Notes under the pieces: model-generated
The model's database searches: none
The model's input: the letters and a program-made list of their open reading frames with translations, nothing else
What the model was told of the DNA's origin: nothing
Translations under genes and position numbers: made by a program
Assembly (NCBI RefSeq): GCF_018476525.1
Contig: NZ_JAHCST010000008.1
Span: forward strand, 186,001-250,000
DNA length: 64,000 nucleotides
Origin: Acrocarpospora catenulata
GTDB lineage: Bacteria > Actinomycetota > Actinomycetes > Streptosporangiales > Streptosporangiaceae
Direction: 5' to 3'
Shown here: in pieces, positions 17,586 through 27,954 of the stretch
Layout: every line of letters begins with the position of its first letter
How positions within the stretch are numbered: position 1 is the first letter of the stretch

Positions 17586-20249
17586 TCAGGCCGTGTTCTG
17601 TAAGGTCGTGAGATTGGTGCGCATCAGCGAGTCGACCCCACGCGCCGCCATCGGGCGGGCCACCAGGTAGCCCTGCCCGCGGCTGCACCCCATCTCGCGC
17701 AGGAGTTCCAGCTGCTCGGGACGCTCGATGCCCTCGGCCACCACGGTCAGGCCCAGGTCGTGGCCGAGGCGGACGATGGTGCGGGTGAGCAGGGTGAGGG
17801 TCTCGTCCCGGCCGAGGCCGGAGACGAAGGACGGGTCGATCTTGATCATGTCGACCGGAAGCTGGCGGAGGAAGGCCAGGGAGGCGTAGCCGGTACCGAA
17901 GTCGTCGATCGCCAGCCGCACGCCCAGCGCGCGCAGGGCGGAGAGCTTCTCGATGGTGTCCTCGGCGTCCTCCACCAGCATCTCCTCGATGACCTCGAGG
18001 GTGAGCGCGGAGGGCGGCAGGCCGCTGTCGGCGAGGGCGGCGGAGATGGTCTCCACGAAGCCGGGGGCGGTGATCTGGCGCTGGGAGAGGTTGAGGGCCA
18101 GGCCGATGTCCCAGGAGGAGGCGCGCCAGGCGGCCACCTCCCGGCAGGCCTCGGTCAGGATCCACTCGCTGAGCGGCACGATGAGGCCGGTGTCCTCGGC
18201 GGTGCCCAGGAACTGCTCCGGCGGCACGAACGCGCTCCCCCGCCACCACCGCACCAGCGCCTCCACGGCGGTCACCCGGTTGGTGGCCAGGTCCACCACG
18301 GGCTGGTACTCGATGGCGAACTGCTTCTCCAGCAGTGCGCGCTGCAGGTCGGCCGCGATCTCCAGGCGGCGTACCGCGTCCGTGTGCATGTGCGCCGCGA
18401 ACACCTCCACCCGCCGCCCGCCCAGGCCCTTGGCCCGCGCCATGGCCACGTCGGCGTTGCGGAGCAGGTCCCCGGGGCTCATCTCCTTCTCGGCGGTCTC
18501 GTCCTCGGCGAAGGCCACGCCGATGCTGGCGGTCAGCGCGATGTCCCGGTCCGCCACCCGGAACGGCTCGGCGGAGACCGCCCGGAGCAGCCGCTCGGCC
18601 AGGTCCACCGCCACCTGCGCGTCCCCGCTGGACTCCAGCAGCACCGCGAACTCGTCGCCGCCCCACCGGGCCAGCGTGTCGTCCGCCCCGACCGCGGCCC
18701 GCAGCCGCCGGGCCGCCTGCCCGAGCAGGTAGTCGCCGCTGGCGTGGCCGACCGAATCGTTCACGCCGGTGAAGCCGTCCAGGTCCAGGAAGATGACCGC
18801 GGTACGGCTGGCCCGGGGCAGCACCTCGCGGGTGCGCTCCTCGAAGTAGGCCCGGTTGGGCAGGCCGGTCACCCCGTCGTGGAAGGTCAGGTGGGTGACC
18901 TGCTGGCGGAGCGCCACCTGGTCGCTGACGTCCCGGGTGGTGACCAGGATCAGGTCCTCACGCCGGACGTGCCGGGTGGCCACCGACTCGGTGGGCCGCC
19001 AGGTGCCGTCGGCGGCGCGGACCCGGCACTCGATCCGGCAGGTGCCGTACCGCTGGGGGGTGTCGTCCTCGGTCACCCTGCGGAGCAGGGACTGGATGCC
19101 GGGCACGTCCTCGGGATGGATGTAGTCGAAGACGGACTCGCCGGTCAGCGTCTCGGGGTCGTAGCCGTAGGTGTCCCGCACCCCGGCGCCGATCTCCTGG
19201 ATGGTGCCCTCGTGGTCGCACATGAGGACCATGTCGCCGGTGTTCTCGGCCAGCTGGTGGAGCTGGCGCTCGCTGACCGCCAGCTGGTCGCGCATGCCGT
19301 CCACGCTGAGCATCAGGGCCAGCAGCCGGACCAGCAGCACGACCACCACGGAACCGGCCACCAGCGGCAGGGCGGGCCCGCGCCCGCCGCCGAAGGCGTC
19401 GGCCACCACCACGACGGTGGCCCCGGCGGTGAGCAGGTACGGCGTGGCCGCCACCACCGGCACCGGGGTCGCGGCGGCGAGCAGCCGGGCGGGGATGCGC
19501 CGCCGGGTGCCCGCCTCGATCCAGGGCGCCACGGCGAGCAGCAGGAACGCGGCGGGCGCGATCAGCCCGGCCACCAGGGAGGGCGCCTGTTCGCCGTTGA
19601 ACCTGGCGATCGCGGTGGCCAGCTCGGCGAGCGTGATCGCGACCAGCACCAGCAGCCCGGCCAGGCCCACCACCCGGTTGGCGGCCCGGGAGACCGCCAC
19701 CCTGGCCGCCACCGCGCAGGCGGCCAGCAGGCAGAACACCGGCAGGGCCAGGGTGAAGTAGAAAGACCCCGGCTCCTCGGCCCGCTCGGCCATCGGCCCG
19801 AGCAGCGCCGTCCAGGCGATGGCGAAGATGGAGGCCGCGCCCAGGTAGGCCTCGGTGGCCTGACGCAGGACGCCGCGCCACTGCGGGGGCGGCACGGCGG
19901 TGAGCCAGCAGCCGATCATCAGCAGCAGCGAGCCGACCAGCAGCAGCAGGTCGGCGAAGGTGAGCACGAACGCGGTCCCGTTCGCCACCGGCCGCACGCC
20001 GATGCCGAACAGCCAGGTCAGCGCGCCGCCGGCGAGCCAGCGCCAGGCGATCGCCTCGGTCCGGTGCGCGGCGGCGTGCCGGCTGGCCGCCACCACCAGG
20101 GAGACGGCAGCGAGCAGCCCGGTCACCAGGCCGGCCACCGCGGTCACCGCCGTGGTCGAGCCGCCCGCCATGAGGGCAAGGGCGATCACGGCCGCGCCGA
20201 GCCCGGCCGCGGCGATCAGCGAGACCCTCGGGTCCCTCCTGCCGTTCAC
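17586..20249 (-). CDS. Membrane PAS-GGDEF-EAL cyclic-di-GMP protein
   Basis: An 887-residue protein. Residues ~10-315 hold eight to nine hydrophobic helices (sensor or anchoring module), ~325-440 a PAS domain (TGDMVLMCDHEGTIQEIGAG, GESVFDYIHPED), ~455-610 a GGDEF domain with intact G530-GDEF, and ~620-880 an EAL domain with E663-A-L. NLSQRQ, EVIEEML, IDDFGTGYAS and KIDPSFV are all kept, so both synthesis and hydrolysis of cyclic di-GMP are possible. In actinomycetes this messenger controls development. Starts with GTG; convergent with the ABC permease. Confidence 0.92.
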   Translation of the reverse strand: MNGRRDPRVSLIAAAGLGAAVIALALMAGGSTTAVTAVAGLVTGLLAAVSLVVAASRHAAAHRTEAIAWRWLAGGALTWLFGIGVRPVANGTAFVLTFADLLLLVGSLLLMIGCWLTAVPPPQWRGVLRQATEAYLGAASIFAIAWTALLGPMAERAEEPGSFYFTLALPVFCLLAACAVAARVAVSRAANRVVGLAGLLVLVAITLAELATAIARFNGEQAPSLVAGLIAPAAFLLLAVAPWIEAGTRRRIPARLLAAATPVPVVAATPYLLTAGATVVVVADAFGGGRGPALPLVAGSVVVVLLVRLLALMLSVDGMRDQLAVSERQLHQLAENTGDMVLMCDHEGTIQEIGAGVRDTYGYDPETLTGESVFDYIHPEDVPGIQSLLRRVTEDDTPQRYGTCRIECRVRAADGTWRPTESVATRHVRREDLILVTTRDVSDQVALRQQVTHLTFHDGVTGLPNRAYFEERTREVLPRASRTAVIFLDLDGFTGVNDSVGHASGDYLLGQAARRLRAAVGADDTLARWGGDEFAVLLESSGDAQVAVDLAERLLRAVSAEPFRVADRDIALTASIGVAFAEDETAEKEMSPGDLLRNADVAMARAKGLGGRRVEVFAAHMHTDAVRRLEIAADLQRALLEKQFAIEYQPVVDLATNRVTAVEALVRWWRGSAFVPPEQFLGTAEDTGLIVPLSEWILTEACREVAAWRASSWDIGLALNLSQRQITAPGFVETISAALADSGLPPSALTLEVIEEMLVEDAEDTIEKLSALRALGVRLAIDDFGTGYASLAFLRQLPVDMIKIDPSFVSGLGRDETLTLLTRTIVRLGHDLGLTVVAEGIERPEQLELLREMGCSRGQGYLVARPMAARGVDSLMRTNLTTLQNTA

Positions 20250-20443
20250 GCTCGTCGCCCTTTACATCCGGTCACTTCGCCAGTTTGCGCGAGGGCACCG
20301 GTGGACAAGGTGCCAATGGCCCAGTCGTCACCGATCTGATAACAGGGCTACGCGTACGGGTAACGCTACGGACCTGAGGTCACGGGGCAGGCACGGTCCG
20401 GAACCATCTTCACCAGACGATGTGTTCAGTAGACGAAGCCAGA

Positions 20444-21349
20444 TCAGTACACCCCGCTGATCACGTTCCGCAACGGCTGACCTGCGTGGAAGCGGCGAAG
20501 CTGGGCGCCGACCAGTTCGATCATCCTCCTGCCCGAGGCGGGGGTGCTCCCTGCGACATGCGGGGTGAGGAACAATCCTGGGGCCGACCAGAGCGGGTGA
20601 CCCGGCGGCAGCGGCTCAGGGTCGGTGACGTCCAGGGCGGCCCGCAGCCGTCCCTTCGTCAGCTCGGCCAGCAGCGCGCCGGTGTCCACCACCGTGCCGC
20701 GCGCGGCGTTGACCAGCAGCGCGCCGTCCTTCATCCGGGCCAGGAAGGCGGCGTCCACGAACCCGGCGGTGGCGGCGGTGGCGGGCACCAGCAGCACCAC
20801 CACGTCGGCGTGCGAGAGCAGCTCGGGGAGTTCGGCCTCGCCGTGCACGCCGGGCCGGGGCGTACGGGCCACCCGGACCACCTCGACCTCGAACCCGGCC
20901 AGCCGCCGCTCCAGCGCCTCGCCGATCGAGCCGTACCCGACGATGAGTACCCGGGAGTCGGCGAGCACGCCGGTGTGCCGGTAGGCCCAGCGCCCGGCGG
21001 CCTGGTCGGCGGCGAAGGCGGGGAAGTCGCGGAGCGCGGCGATCATCGCGCCCACCGCCCACTCGGCGGTGCCCGCGTCGTGCACGCCGCGCGCGTTGCA
21101 GAGCACCGCCCCCTCCGGCACGTGCGGCCGGTACGGCTCGACGCCCGCCGTCACGGTCTGGATCAGCCGCAGCCGTTTCATCCGCCCGACCAGCCCGGGA
21201 ATGTCGGGCACGGGGATGAGCGGGGGCACCCAGACGTCCACGTCCTCGACACCCGAGGGTTCGGCCGTGCCGTCGTACACGTCGTACTCGACGTCAGGCA
21301 GGTCGGACGGGACGGCCGCGACCGCCTGCGGGGCGATCCAGATCTTCAC
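20444..21349 (-). CDS. D-isomer 2-hydroxyacid dehydrogenase
   Basis: A 301-residue NAD(P)-dependent oxidoreductase of the D-2-hydroxyacid family. The Rossmann motif is VLIVGYGSIGEALERRL. The catalytic arginine lies in VNAARGTVVDTGALLAEL, the glutamate in DVTDPEPLPPGHPLW, and the histidine in FLTPHVAGSTP. The substrate cannot be told; glyoxylate/hydroxypyruvate reductase-like enzymes are closest in length. The GTG at 21349 (KIWIAPQ) follows AAGGTGGG. The open frame continuing to 21865 crosses the divergent lipoprotein gene and is not used. Confidence 0.88.
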   Translation of the reverse strand: MKIWIAPQAVAAVPSDLPDVEYDVYDGTAEPSGVEDVDVWVPPLIPVPDIPGLVGRMKRLRLIQTVTAGVEPYRPHVPEGAVLCNARGVHDAGTAEWAVGAMIAALRDFPAFAADQAAGRWAYRHTGVLADSRVLIVGYGSIGEALERRLAGFEVEVVRVARTPRPGVHGEAELPELLSHADVVVLLVPATAATAGFVDAAFLARMKDGALLVNAARGTVVDTGALLAELTKGRLRAALDVTDPEPLPPGHPLWSAPGLFLTPHVAGSTPASGRRMIELVGAQLRRFHAGQPLRNVISGVY

Positions 21350-21415
21350 AGTTGCCCACCTTAGGGAACTTTCTGGGCAGAGAGCCAGTATGGGAGGGAC
21401 AGGAGGTAGCGAATC

Positions 21416-22486
21416 ATGAAGCTGAGCTGGTTGACCGTCGCGGTGCTGCTGACGGCGGGTTGCGCCGCCGCCGAGGGGGGCGGGACGGCGGCGACGCCAC
21501 CGGCGACCGCCAGTGCCAAGGCGCCCCCGGACGGGCCGCGCACCCTGGTGCGGGACCTGGCGGTGCCGTGGGCGGTGGCCTTCCTGCCGGACGGGGACGC
21601 GCTGATCACCGAGCGGGACACCGCGCGGCTGCTCCGGGTGACCGGGCAGGGGCGGACCACCGAGGTGGAGGTGATCGAGGAAGCGCGACCGGCCGGCGAG
21701 GGCGGCCTGATGGGGGTGGCCGTCTCCCCCGCCTTCAATGAAGATCACTACGTTTTCCTCTACTTCACCGCCGAGAACGACAACCGCGTGGTCCGGTACC
21801 GCTACGACCAGACCCTCAGCGACCCGGTCCCGATCGTCACCGGCATCCCCAAGGGCGGCAACCACAACGGCGGCCGCCTCGCCTTCGGCCCCGACGGCTT
21901 CCTGTACGCCACCACCGGCGAGGTCGGCGACCGCGGCCTGTCCCAGGAACGCGACTCACTCGGCGGCAAGATCCTCCGCATGACCATGGACGGCAAACCG
22001 GCCCCCGGCAACCCCTTCGGCACGCTCGTCTACAGCCTGGGCCACCGCAACGTCCAGGGCATCACCTGGGACGAGGCCGGGAACATGTACGCCACCGAGT
22101 TCGGCCAGAACACCTACGACGAGATCAACCTCATCAAACCGGGCGCCAACTACGGCTGGCCGGTGGTCGAAGGGGTGGCCGACGACGACCGGTACACCAA
22201 CCCGATCGTCACCTGGTCCACGGACGAGGCGTCCCCGTCCGGCCTGGCGTACGCGGGGGGTTCGCTCTGGGCTGCGGCGCTGCGCGGCCAGAAGCTGTGG
22301 CAGGTCCCGGTGACCCCCGAGGGCGCCGCGGGCACGCCGGTGGCCCGTTACGACGGCGAGTACGGGCGCATGCGCGCGGTGGCCGCCGCCCCCGACGGCA
22401 GCCTCTGGGCGACCACCAGCAACCTGGACGGCCGGGGCTCCCCCAACGACGGCGACGACCGGGTGCTGGTCATCACGATGAAGTAG
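21416..22486 (+). CDS. Glucose/sorbosone dehydrogenase-family lipoprotein
   Basis: A 356-residue lipoprotein: MKLSWLTVAVLLTAGC ends in a lipobox with C16. The rest is a six-bladed beta-propeller of the soluble aldose sugar dehydrogenase type (VPWAVAFLPDGDALITERD, GEGGLMGVAVSP, GGNHNGGRLAFGPDGFLYATTGE, YSLGHRNVQGITWD, EFGQNTYDEINLI, GANYGWPVVEG). The conserved histidine and basic residues that bind PQQ are present. It oxidises sugars outside the membrane if PQQ is available. The ATG follows AGGAGG. The last 14 bases overlap the convergent VanW gene. Confidence 0.9.
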   Translation: MKLSWLTVAVLLTAGCAAAEGGGTAATPPATASAKAPPDGPRTLVRDLAVPWAVAFLPDGDALITERDTARLLRVTGQGRTTEVEVIEEARPAGEGGLMGVAVSPAFNEDHYVFLYFTAENDNRVVRYRYDQTLSDPVPIVTGIPKGGNHNGGRLAFGPDGFLYATTGEVGDRGLSQERDSLGGKILRMTMDGKPAPGNPFGTLVYSLGHRNVQGITWDEAGNMYATEFGQNTYDEINLIKPGANYGWPVVEGVADDDRYTNPIVTWSTDEASPSGLAYAGGSLWAAALRGQKLWQVPVTPEGAAGTPVARYDGEYGRMRAVAAAPDGSLWATTSNLDGRGSPNDGDDRVLVITMK

Positions 22487-24428
22487 CGGGAGGGCAGATC
22501 ACCTGGGGCTGCGGGTGGTAGGTGGTGGTGACGGTGTCGGTCAGCGGCGTGCCGCCCGCGACCGGGGTGAGCACCCGGGTGGTCCGGATGGTGAATCCGG
22601 CCACGCCCGCCTGCGGCACGCAGCCGGTGGCCGGGCCGGTGGTCTGCCCGGCCGGGACCACCTTGTACCGGGCCGACTGCTTGAGCTCGACGTTGAACCG
22701 GGCGGTGCTCCAGAGCGTGACCGTCACCGCGGTGCCGGTGGCCGTGGCCCTGATCAGCACCCCGTGGTTGGAGTCGTTGCGCCAGCGCAGGTCGGGGGCA
22801 GGGTAGGAGACGGCCACCTCGAGACCGGGCGGGTACTGCGACACGAAGCCACTGTGCGGGACGGCCTCCACCGTCTCCAGACCGCCGAGCAGGACCGCGT
22901 TGTACATGGCGGTGGCGAACTGCGAGATCCCGGCCACGTCCCGGCCGTGCTTGCCGCGCACCTCGACGTCCTCGGCCGAGCCGGTGAAGCCCGCCGCGCC
23001 CTCCCGGCGGCCGGTCGCGTTGTTGAGCGAGAAGGTCTCCCCCGGCTGCACGATCCGGCCGTCCAGCATCCGCGCCACGGTCTGGATGTTGCCCACCCGG
23101 GGCTGACAGCACGGGAAGACGGAGGTGTGCGTGCCGATCCGCTCCTTGACGCCGAGCTTGGCGGCTTCCTGGTCGGTGAGCGTGGGCTGCGCGGTCACCA
23201 GCGGGACCGTCACGGTACGGTCGCCGCCCGGCCCGATCTCCTTGATCACCTCGGCGCTGAGTCGTGCGGTGTCCACCCCCTTGCCGGCCTTGGCGGGGAC
23301 GAGCGCGGGCTGGGAGCCGCTGGTGTCGAAGGTGGCGTTCTTCGGGGCCAGCTCCGGCGGCACCAGGTTCATGCCCCGGATCGCGGCGGCGCCGTCGAAC
23401 TGCGGGTTGAGCCCTCCGGAGCCGTCGGGGATGAAGGCCAGGTGGGCGGCGAGCAGCTCCGGTGAGAGTTCGACGGTGGTGTCCTTGGTCACCAGCCGGA
23501 CCGGCCCGGATATCGCGCGTTTGGCCCAGGCCAGCATCTCGGCCACGCCCGACTTGCTCACCGTCGGCCGGGCCGGGAGCGGATCCACCTCGACGATCAG
23601 CTCGGGCGTCAGGTAGGCGTCGGTCACGCCCTCGGCGATCGCGGTCACGTTGACGGTGGTCCCGGCCTTCGGCTCGACGGCCACCGGCTGCAGCCCGTCG
23701 AAACGCACGCCGCCCTCGACCATGCGCTCTTCCAGGTCGCGCGCCACCTCAGTGGTGATCACCTGGTCCAGCCGGTTGCGGTCCACCGCGATCACGGGCT
23801 TGACCTCGTGCTGCCCGGTGAAGGCCTGCCAGACCTCCATCGGGCTGGGGAAGCCGGTGGGCAGCTGCTCCACGGTTGCGGCCGCGTTCAGCGACAGGCC
23901 GCTGGTCTGCGGGTTGAGGCTGACCCGCTGGGCGCCCTGCTTGATCACGATGGCGGTGGCGATGTGGCTGGCCATGCGGTCGCGGAGCCGCTGCTCCGCC
24001 TCGGCCGTGGTCAGACCGCCCAGGTCGACGCCGAGCACGGTGGTGCCGGGCAGCACCCGGCCGGTGAGCAGCACGGCGGGGATCAGGTAGGCCAATAACG
24101 CCATGACGGTCAGCGTGATGCACAACATGCGGCACCAGCGGAACTGCGGCTCGTCCGGCTCGGCGGCCCGTTCGGCGAGCGTGACCCCGCCCAGCGGGGC
24201 CGGTTTGGGCCCGGCCACCCGCCACGGCTCCACCGTCGCGGGCGGCGGCAGGGCACTGTCCTGGGGGTTGGCGGGGGTGAGCGGGCGGCTGCCGAAGATG
24301 TCGGAGGAGACGCCCGGGGGCAGCGAGCCGGTGGCGGGGCGGACGGGGTGTTTCCGGCGGGGAACGGTCGGAGTCGCCGCCGCGAACGGGTCCGTCGGCG
24401 GGTCGATGGACGCTCCGGCGTTGCGCAC
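22473..24428 (-). CDS. VanW-family protein with peptidoglycan-binding-like domains
   Basis: A 651-residue membrane-anchored protein. A proline-rich cytoplasmic stretch (~1-98) precedes one transmembrane helix (~99-123, CITLTVMALLAYLIPAVLL). Outside lie two YoaR/PG_binding_4-like repeats (GRVLPGTTVLGVDLGGLTTAEAEQRL and later segments). The C-terminal VanW domain (~440-575) has IQTVARMLDGRIVQPGETFSLNNATG, DVAGISQFATAMYNAVLLGGL, and a run of P-G-L-E-A-V-x-Y residues. The usual G-G-G-I-S-Q is here V-A-G-I-S-Q. It probably acts at the cell wall; the enzymatic role of VanW is unknown. GTG start with AGGAGAG. Confidence 0.85.
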   Translation of the reverse strand: MRNAGASIDPPTDPFAAATPTVPRRKHPVRPATGSLPPGVSSDIFGSRPLTPANPQDSALPPPATVEPWRVAGPKPAPLGGVTLAERAAEPDEPQFRWCRMLCITLTVMALLAYLIPAVLLTGRVLPGTTVLGVDLGGLTTAEAEQRLRDRMASHIATAIVIKQGAQRVSLNPQTSGLSLNAAATVEQLPTGFPSPMEVWQAFTGQHEVKPVIAVDRNRLDQVITTEVARDLEERMVEGGVRFDGLQPVAVEPKAGTTVNVTAIAEGVTDAYLTPELIVEVDPLPARPTVSKSGVAEMLAWAKRAISGPVRLVTKDTTVELSPELLAAHLAFIPDGSGGLNPQFDGAAAIRGMNLVPPELAPKNATFDTSGSQPALVPAKAGKGVDTARLSAEVIKEIGPGGDRTVTVPLVTAQPTLTDQEAAKLGVKERIGTHTSVFPCCQPRVGNIQTVARMLDGRIVQPGETFSLNNATGRREGAAGFTGSAEDVEVRGKHGRDVAGISQFATAMYNAVLLGGLETVEAVPHSGFVSQYPPGLEVAVSYPAPDLRWRNDSNHGVLIRATATGTAVTVTLWSTARFNVELKQSARYKVVPAGQTTGPATGCVPQAGVAGFTIRTTRVLTPVAGGTPLTDTVTTTYHPQPQVICPPATSS

Positions 24429-24554
24429 GCCTCGCTCTCCTCCGGCTCAGGGGAAACACCCTTCAGTTAACTAACCCTAAATCAACCCCTTCCGCCTTTG
24501 TCACTAAAACGGCGCCTTCTCCTTGTCATGAAGCGCGTCAAGTCCCATAAACGA

Positions 24555-24587
24555 CGAACAGCCCGCCGGGTACCAACGGGCTGTTCG
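24555..24587 (-). terminator. Terminator of gatCAB
   Basis: A perfect 11-base stem CGAACAGCCCG / CGGGCTGTTCG (24555-24565 with 24577-24587) with an 11-base loop starts 11 bases past the gatB stop. The minus strand continues with the moderately T-rich TCGTTTATGG. Confidence 0.75.
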
Positions 24588-24597
24588 CTTCCTATGG

Positions 24598-26103
24598 TTA
24601 CTCGCTCACCCCGAGCTTCTCCAGGATGAGCGCGCGGGCCCGGCCCGCGTCGGCCTTGCCCCTGCTCGCCTTCATCACGCCGCCGACCAGCGCGCCGACC
24701 GCCGCGATCTTGCCGCCCCTGATCTTCTCGGCGGCGTCCGCGTTGGCGGCGATGACCTCGTCGATGATGGCCGACAGCGCGCCCTCGTCGTTGACGATCT
24801 GCAGCCCGCGCGCCGCGACCACCTCGTCGGGGGCGCCCTCGCCGGCCAGCACGCCCTCCAGCACCTGGCGGGCCAGCTTGTCGTTGAGCGCGCCGGAGGC
24901 CACCAGCTCGGTCACCCTGGCCACCTGGGCCGGGGTGATCGGCAGCTCGGCCAGCGCAACGCCCCCCTCGTTGGCGCGGCGGGCCAGCTCGCCCATCCAC
25001 CACTTGCGCGCGTCCGCCGCCGGGGCGCCCGCCGCGACCGTGGCCTCCACCAGGCCGATGGCGTCGGCGTTGTGCATGGCGGCCATGTCCAGATCGGAGA
25101 CGCCCCACTCGGCCTGCAGGCGCTTGCGCCGCACCGAGGGGAGCTCGGGCAGCCCGGCCTTGAGGCCGGCCACCCATGCCGGGTCCGGCGCGATGGGCAC
25201 CAGGTCGGGCTCCGGGAAGTACCGGTAGTCCTGCGCCTCCTCCTTGGAGCGCCCGCTGGTGGTGAACCCGGTGTCCTCGTGGAAGTGGCGGGTCTCCTGG
25301 ATGATCCGGCCGCCGTCGGCGAGGATCGCCGCCTGCCGCTCGATCTCGCTGCGCACCGACCGCTCCACGCTGCGGAGCGAGTTCACGTTCTTGGTCTCGG
25401 TCCTGGTCCCCCACTCGGCCGAGCCGCGCGGCATCAGCGAGACGTTGACGTCGCAGCGGAGCGAGCCCTCCTCCATGCGCACGTCCGAGACGCCGAGCGT
25501 GCGCATGAGCTCGCGCAACTCGGTGACGTACGCCCGGGCCACCTCGGGGGCGAGGCGGTCGGTGCCGGGGATGGGCTTGGTGACGATCTCCACCAGCGGG
25601 ATGCCGGCCCGGTTGTAGTCCACGATCGAGTGGTCGGCGCCCTGGATGCGGCCGGTGGAGCCGCCCACGTGGGTGGACTTGCCGGTGTCCTCCTCCAGGT
25701 GCACCCGCTCGATGCCGATCCGCACCGTGGTGCCCTCGACCTCGACGTCCAGGTAACCGTCGACGCAGAGCGGCTCGTCGTACTGGCTGATCTGGTAGTT
25801 CTTCGGCATGTCCGGGTAGAAGTAGTTCTTCCGGGCGAACCTGCACCATTCAGCGATTGAGCAGTTGAGCGCCAGCCCGATCCGGATCGTCGACTCGATC
25901 GCGGTCGCGTTGGCCACCGGCAGCGACCCCGGCAGCGCCAGGCAGACCGGGCAGACCTGGGTGTTCGGCGGCGCGCCGAAGGCGGTCGGGCAGCCGCAGA
26001 ACATCTTGGACGCCGTGCCCAGCTCGACGTGGGTCTCCAGGCCGAGCACCGGCTCGAAACGGGCCAGGGCCTCGTCGTACGGCATAAAGGTGGTGGTGCT
26101 CAC
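24598..26103 (-). CDS. gatB: Asp-tRNA(Asn)/Glu-tRNA(Gln) amidotransferase subunit B
   Basis: The tRNA-binding and kinase subunit of GatCAB, which amidates Glu-tRNA(Gln) (and Asp-tRNA(Asn)). It has 501 residues. [25 protein letters not shown] with CPVCLALPG gives the four-cysteine zinc site. The helical and YqeY-like tail domain ends [25 protein letters not shown] start at 26103 overlaps the gatA stop by four bases and has AGGAGG about 10 bases upstream. The longer open frame to 27159 runs through gatA and is not coding. Confidence 0.95.
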   Translation of the reverse strand: MSTTTFMPYDEALARFEPVLGLETHVELGTASKMFCGCPTAFGAPPNTQVCPVCLALPGSLPVANATAIESTIRIGLALNCSIAEWCRFARKNYFYPDMPKNYQISQYDEPLCVDGYLDVEVEGTTVRIGIERVHLEEDTGKSTHVGGSTGRIQGADHSIVDYNRAGIPLVEIVTKPIPGTDRLAPEVARAYVTELRELMRTLGVSDVRMEEGSLRCDVNVSLMPRGSAEWGTRTETKNVNSLRSVERSVRSEIERQAAILADGGRIIQETRHFHEDTGFTTSGRSKEEAQDYRYFPEPDLVPIAPDPAWVAGLKAGLPELPSVRRKRLQAEWGVSDLDMAAMHNADAIGLVEATVAAGAPAADARKWWMGELARRANEGGVALAELPITPAQVARVTELVASGALNDKLARQVLEGVLAGEGAPDEVVAARGLQIVNDEGALSAIIDEVIAANADAAEKIRGGKIAAVGALVGGVMKASRGKADAGRARALILEKLGVSE

Positions 26104-27590
26104 AGGGCCGGAGCCTCCTTCAGCAGCGGGCCGCCCCAGCGGGACTCGAAGGCCTTCTCGACGGCCGCGCCGACGCGGTAGCAGCGGTCGTCGCCCAGGA
26201 CCGGGGCCATGATCTGCAGGCCGACCGGCAGGCCGTCCTCGTCGGCCAGGCCGCACGGGACCGAGATGGCCGCGTTGCCCGCCAGGTTGGACGGGATGGT
26301 GCACAGGTCGGCCAGGTACATCGCCATCGGGTCGTCGGCGCGCTCGCCGATCGGGAAGGCGGTGGTCGGGGTGGTCGGCGAGACCAGCACGTCGACCTGG
26401 TGGAAGGCGGCGTCGAAGTCGCGGGCGATGAGCGTGCGCACCTTCTGCGCCGAGCCGTAGTAGGCGTCGTAGTAGCCGCTGGACAGCGCGTACGTGCCGA
26501 GCATGATGCGCCGCTTGACCTCGGGGCCGAAGCCGGCCGCCCGGGTCAGCGCCATCACCTCCTCGGCGCTGCGGGTGCCGTCGTCGCCGACGCGCAGGCC
26601 GTACCGCATGGCGTCGAAGCGGGCCAGGTTGGAGGAGCACTCCGAGGGGGCGATCAGGTAGTACGCGGGCAGCGCGTACTCGAAGGACGGGCAGGAGACC
26701 TCGACGACCTTGGCGCCGAGGGACTCCAGCAGGTCCACCGCCTCGCGGAAGCGGGCCAGCACGCCGGGCTGGTAGCCCTCGCCGCCGAACTCCTTGACCA
26801 CGCCGACGCGCAGCCCGGCCACGTCGGCCTGGCGGGCGGCCTCCACCACCGGCGGCACGGGCTTGGCGATCGAGGTGGAGTCCATCGGGTCGTGACCCGA
26901 GAACGCCTCGTGCAGCAGCGCCGCGTCCAGCACGGTGCGGGCGAACGGGCCCGGGGTGTCCAGCGAGGAGGCGAAGGCGATCAACCCGTACCGCGAGCTG
27001 CCGCCGTAGGTGGGCTTCATGCCGACGATGCCGGTCACCGCGGCGGGCTGGCGGATCGAGCCGCCGGTGTCGGTGCCCGTGCTCAGCGGGGCCTGGTAGG
27101 CGGCCACCGAGGCGGAGGCGCCACCGGAGGAGCCGCCGGGGATGCGGGACAGGTCCCACGGGTTGTGCGTCGGGCCGTAGGCGGAGTTCTCGGTGGAGGA
27201 GCCCATCGCGAACTCGTCCAGGTTGGTCTTGCCGAGAATGACCAGGCCCGCCTCACGCAACCGGCGGGTCACCGTCGCGTCGTACGGCGGGCGCCAGCCC
27301 TCCAGGATCTTCGAACCGGCCGTGGTGGGCATGTCGACGGTGGTGAAGACGTCCTTGTGCGCGATCGGCACCCCCGCCAGCGGGCCCAGTTCCTCCCCGG
27401 CCGCCCGGCGCTCGTCCACCGCGCGTGCCTGGACCAGCACCGCCTCGGGGTCGACGTGCAGGAAGGCGTGCACCTTCGGTTCGACCTCGGCGATCCGGTC
27501 CAGGTGGGCCTGGGCGACCTCGACGGCGGAGACCTCACCGGCGGCCATCAGGCGGCCGAGCTCCGCCGCGCTCTCGTGGATCAGGCTCAT
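26100..27590 (-). CDS. gatA: Asp-tRNA(Asn)/Glu-tRNA(Gln) amidotransferase subunit A
   Basis: The glutaminase/amidase subunit of GatCAB: it releases ammonia from glutamine for the transamidation. It has 496 residues with the amidase-signature Ser-cisSer-Lys triad: K79 (AHKDVFTT), S154 region ([14 protein letters not shown]) and S178 ([13 protein letters not shown]). It sits between gatC and gatB with four-base overlaps on both sides, so the three subunits are translated in a coupled fashion. Confidence 0.96.
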   Translation of the reverse strand: MSLIHESAAELGRLMAAGEVSAVEVAQAHLDRIAEVEPKVHAFLHVDPEAVLVQARAVDERRAAGEELGPLAGVPIAHKDVFTTVDMPTTAGSKILEGWRPPYDATVTRRLREAGLVILGKTNLDEFAMGSSTENSAYGPTHNPWDLSRIPGGSSGGASASVAAYQAPLSTGTDTGGSIRQPAAVTGIVGMKPTYGGSSRYGLIAFASSLDTPGPFARTVLDAALLHEAFSGHDPMDSTSIAKPVPPVVEAARQADVAGLRVGVVKEFGGEGYQPGVLARFREAVDLLESLGAKVVEVSCPSFEYALPAYYLIAPSECSSNLARFDAMRYGLRVGDDGTRSAEEVMALTRAAGFGPEVKRRIMLGTYALSSGYYDAYYGSAQKVRTLIARDFDAAFHQVDVLVSPTTPTTAFPIGERADDPMAMYLADLCTIPSNLAGNAAISVPCGLADEDGLPVGLQIMAPVLGDDRCYRVGAAVEKAFESRWGGPLLKEAPAL

Positions 27591-27886
27591 GCCTCCTCCC
27601 CGAGAATCCTGGGCACCCGGAAGCGGTCGTCCTCCACCGCCGGGGCGCCGGACAGCGCCTGGTCGGGGGTGAGGCTGGGCCGTACCTCGTCGGGCCGGAA
27701 GACGTTCTCCAAGGGCAGCGCGTGCGAGGACGGCGGGATGTCGGCGGTGGCGACCTCGGCGACGCGGGCGACCGCGCCGACGATCTGGTCGAGCTGGGCG
27801 GCGAAGTGGTCGAGTTCCTCATCGGCCAGCGCCAGCCGGGACAGCCGGGCGAGGTGAGCGACCTCTTCGCGGGTTATCACGGACAT
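27587..27886 (-). CDS. gatC: Asp-tRNA(Asn)/Glu-tRNA(Gln) amidotransferase subunit C
   Basis: The 99-residue stabilising subunit of Gat[28 protein letters not shown] and the tail [13 protein letters not shown] are typical. It is the first gene of gatCAB. No strong Shine-Dalgarno is visible before the ATG at 27886. Confidence 0.93.
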   Translation of the reverse strand: MSVITREEVAHLARLSRLALADEELDHFAAQLDQIVGAVARVAEVATADIPPSSHALPLENVFRPDEVRPSLTPDQALSGAPAVEDDRFRVPRILGEEA

Positions 27887-27907
27887 CAGTCGTTGAACCC
27901 GTTTCTC

Positions 27908-27934
27908 GGATGGACAGTGAGTGACACTCCATCC
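27908..27934 (-). terminator. Hairpin between the GGDEF-EAL gene and gatC
   Basis: GGATGG (27908-27913) pairs with CCATCC (27929-27934), continued by AGTG/CACT past a 2-base bulge. It is downstream of the GGDEF-EAL gene and upstream of gatC, so it may terminate the former or sit in the gatC leader. Confidence 0.35.
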
Positions 27935-27954
27935 TAGGGGCCAGGTCCGGGCGG

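Noticed and set aside
20250-20443. Cyclic-di-GMP riboswitch upstream of the PAS-GGDEF-EAL gene
   Set aside because: No GEMM-like core or paired elements found by eye; only a 6-base GGCACC/GGTGCC repeat is present.
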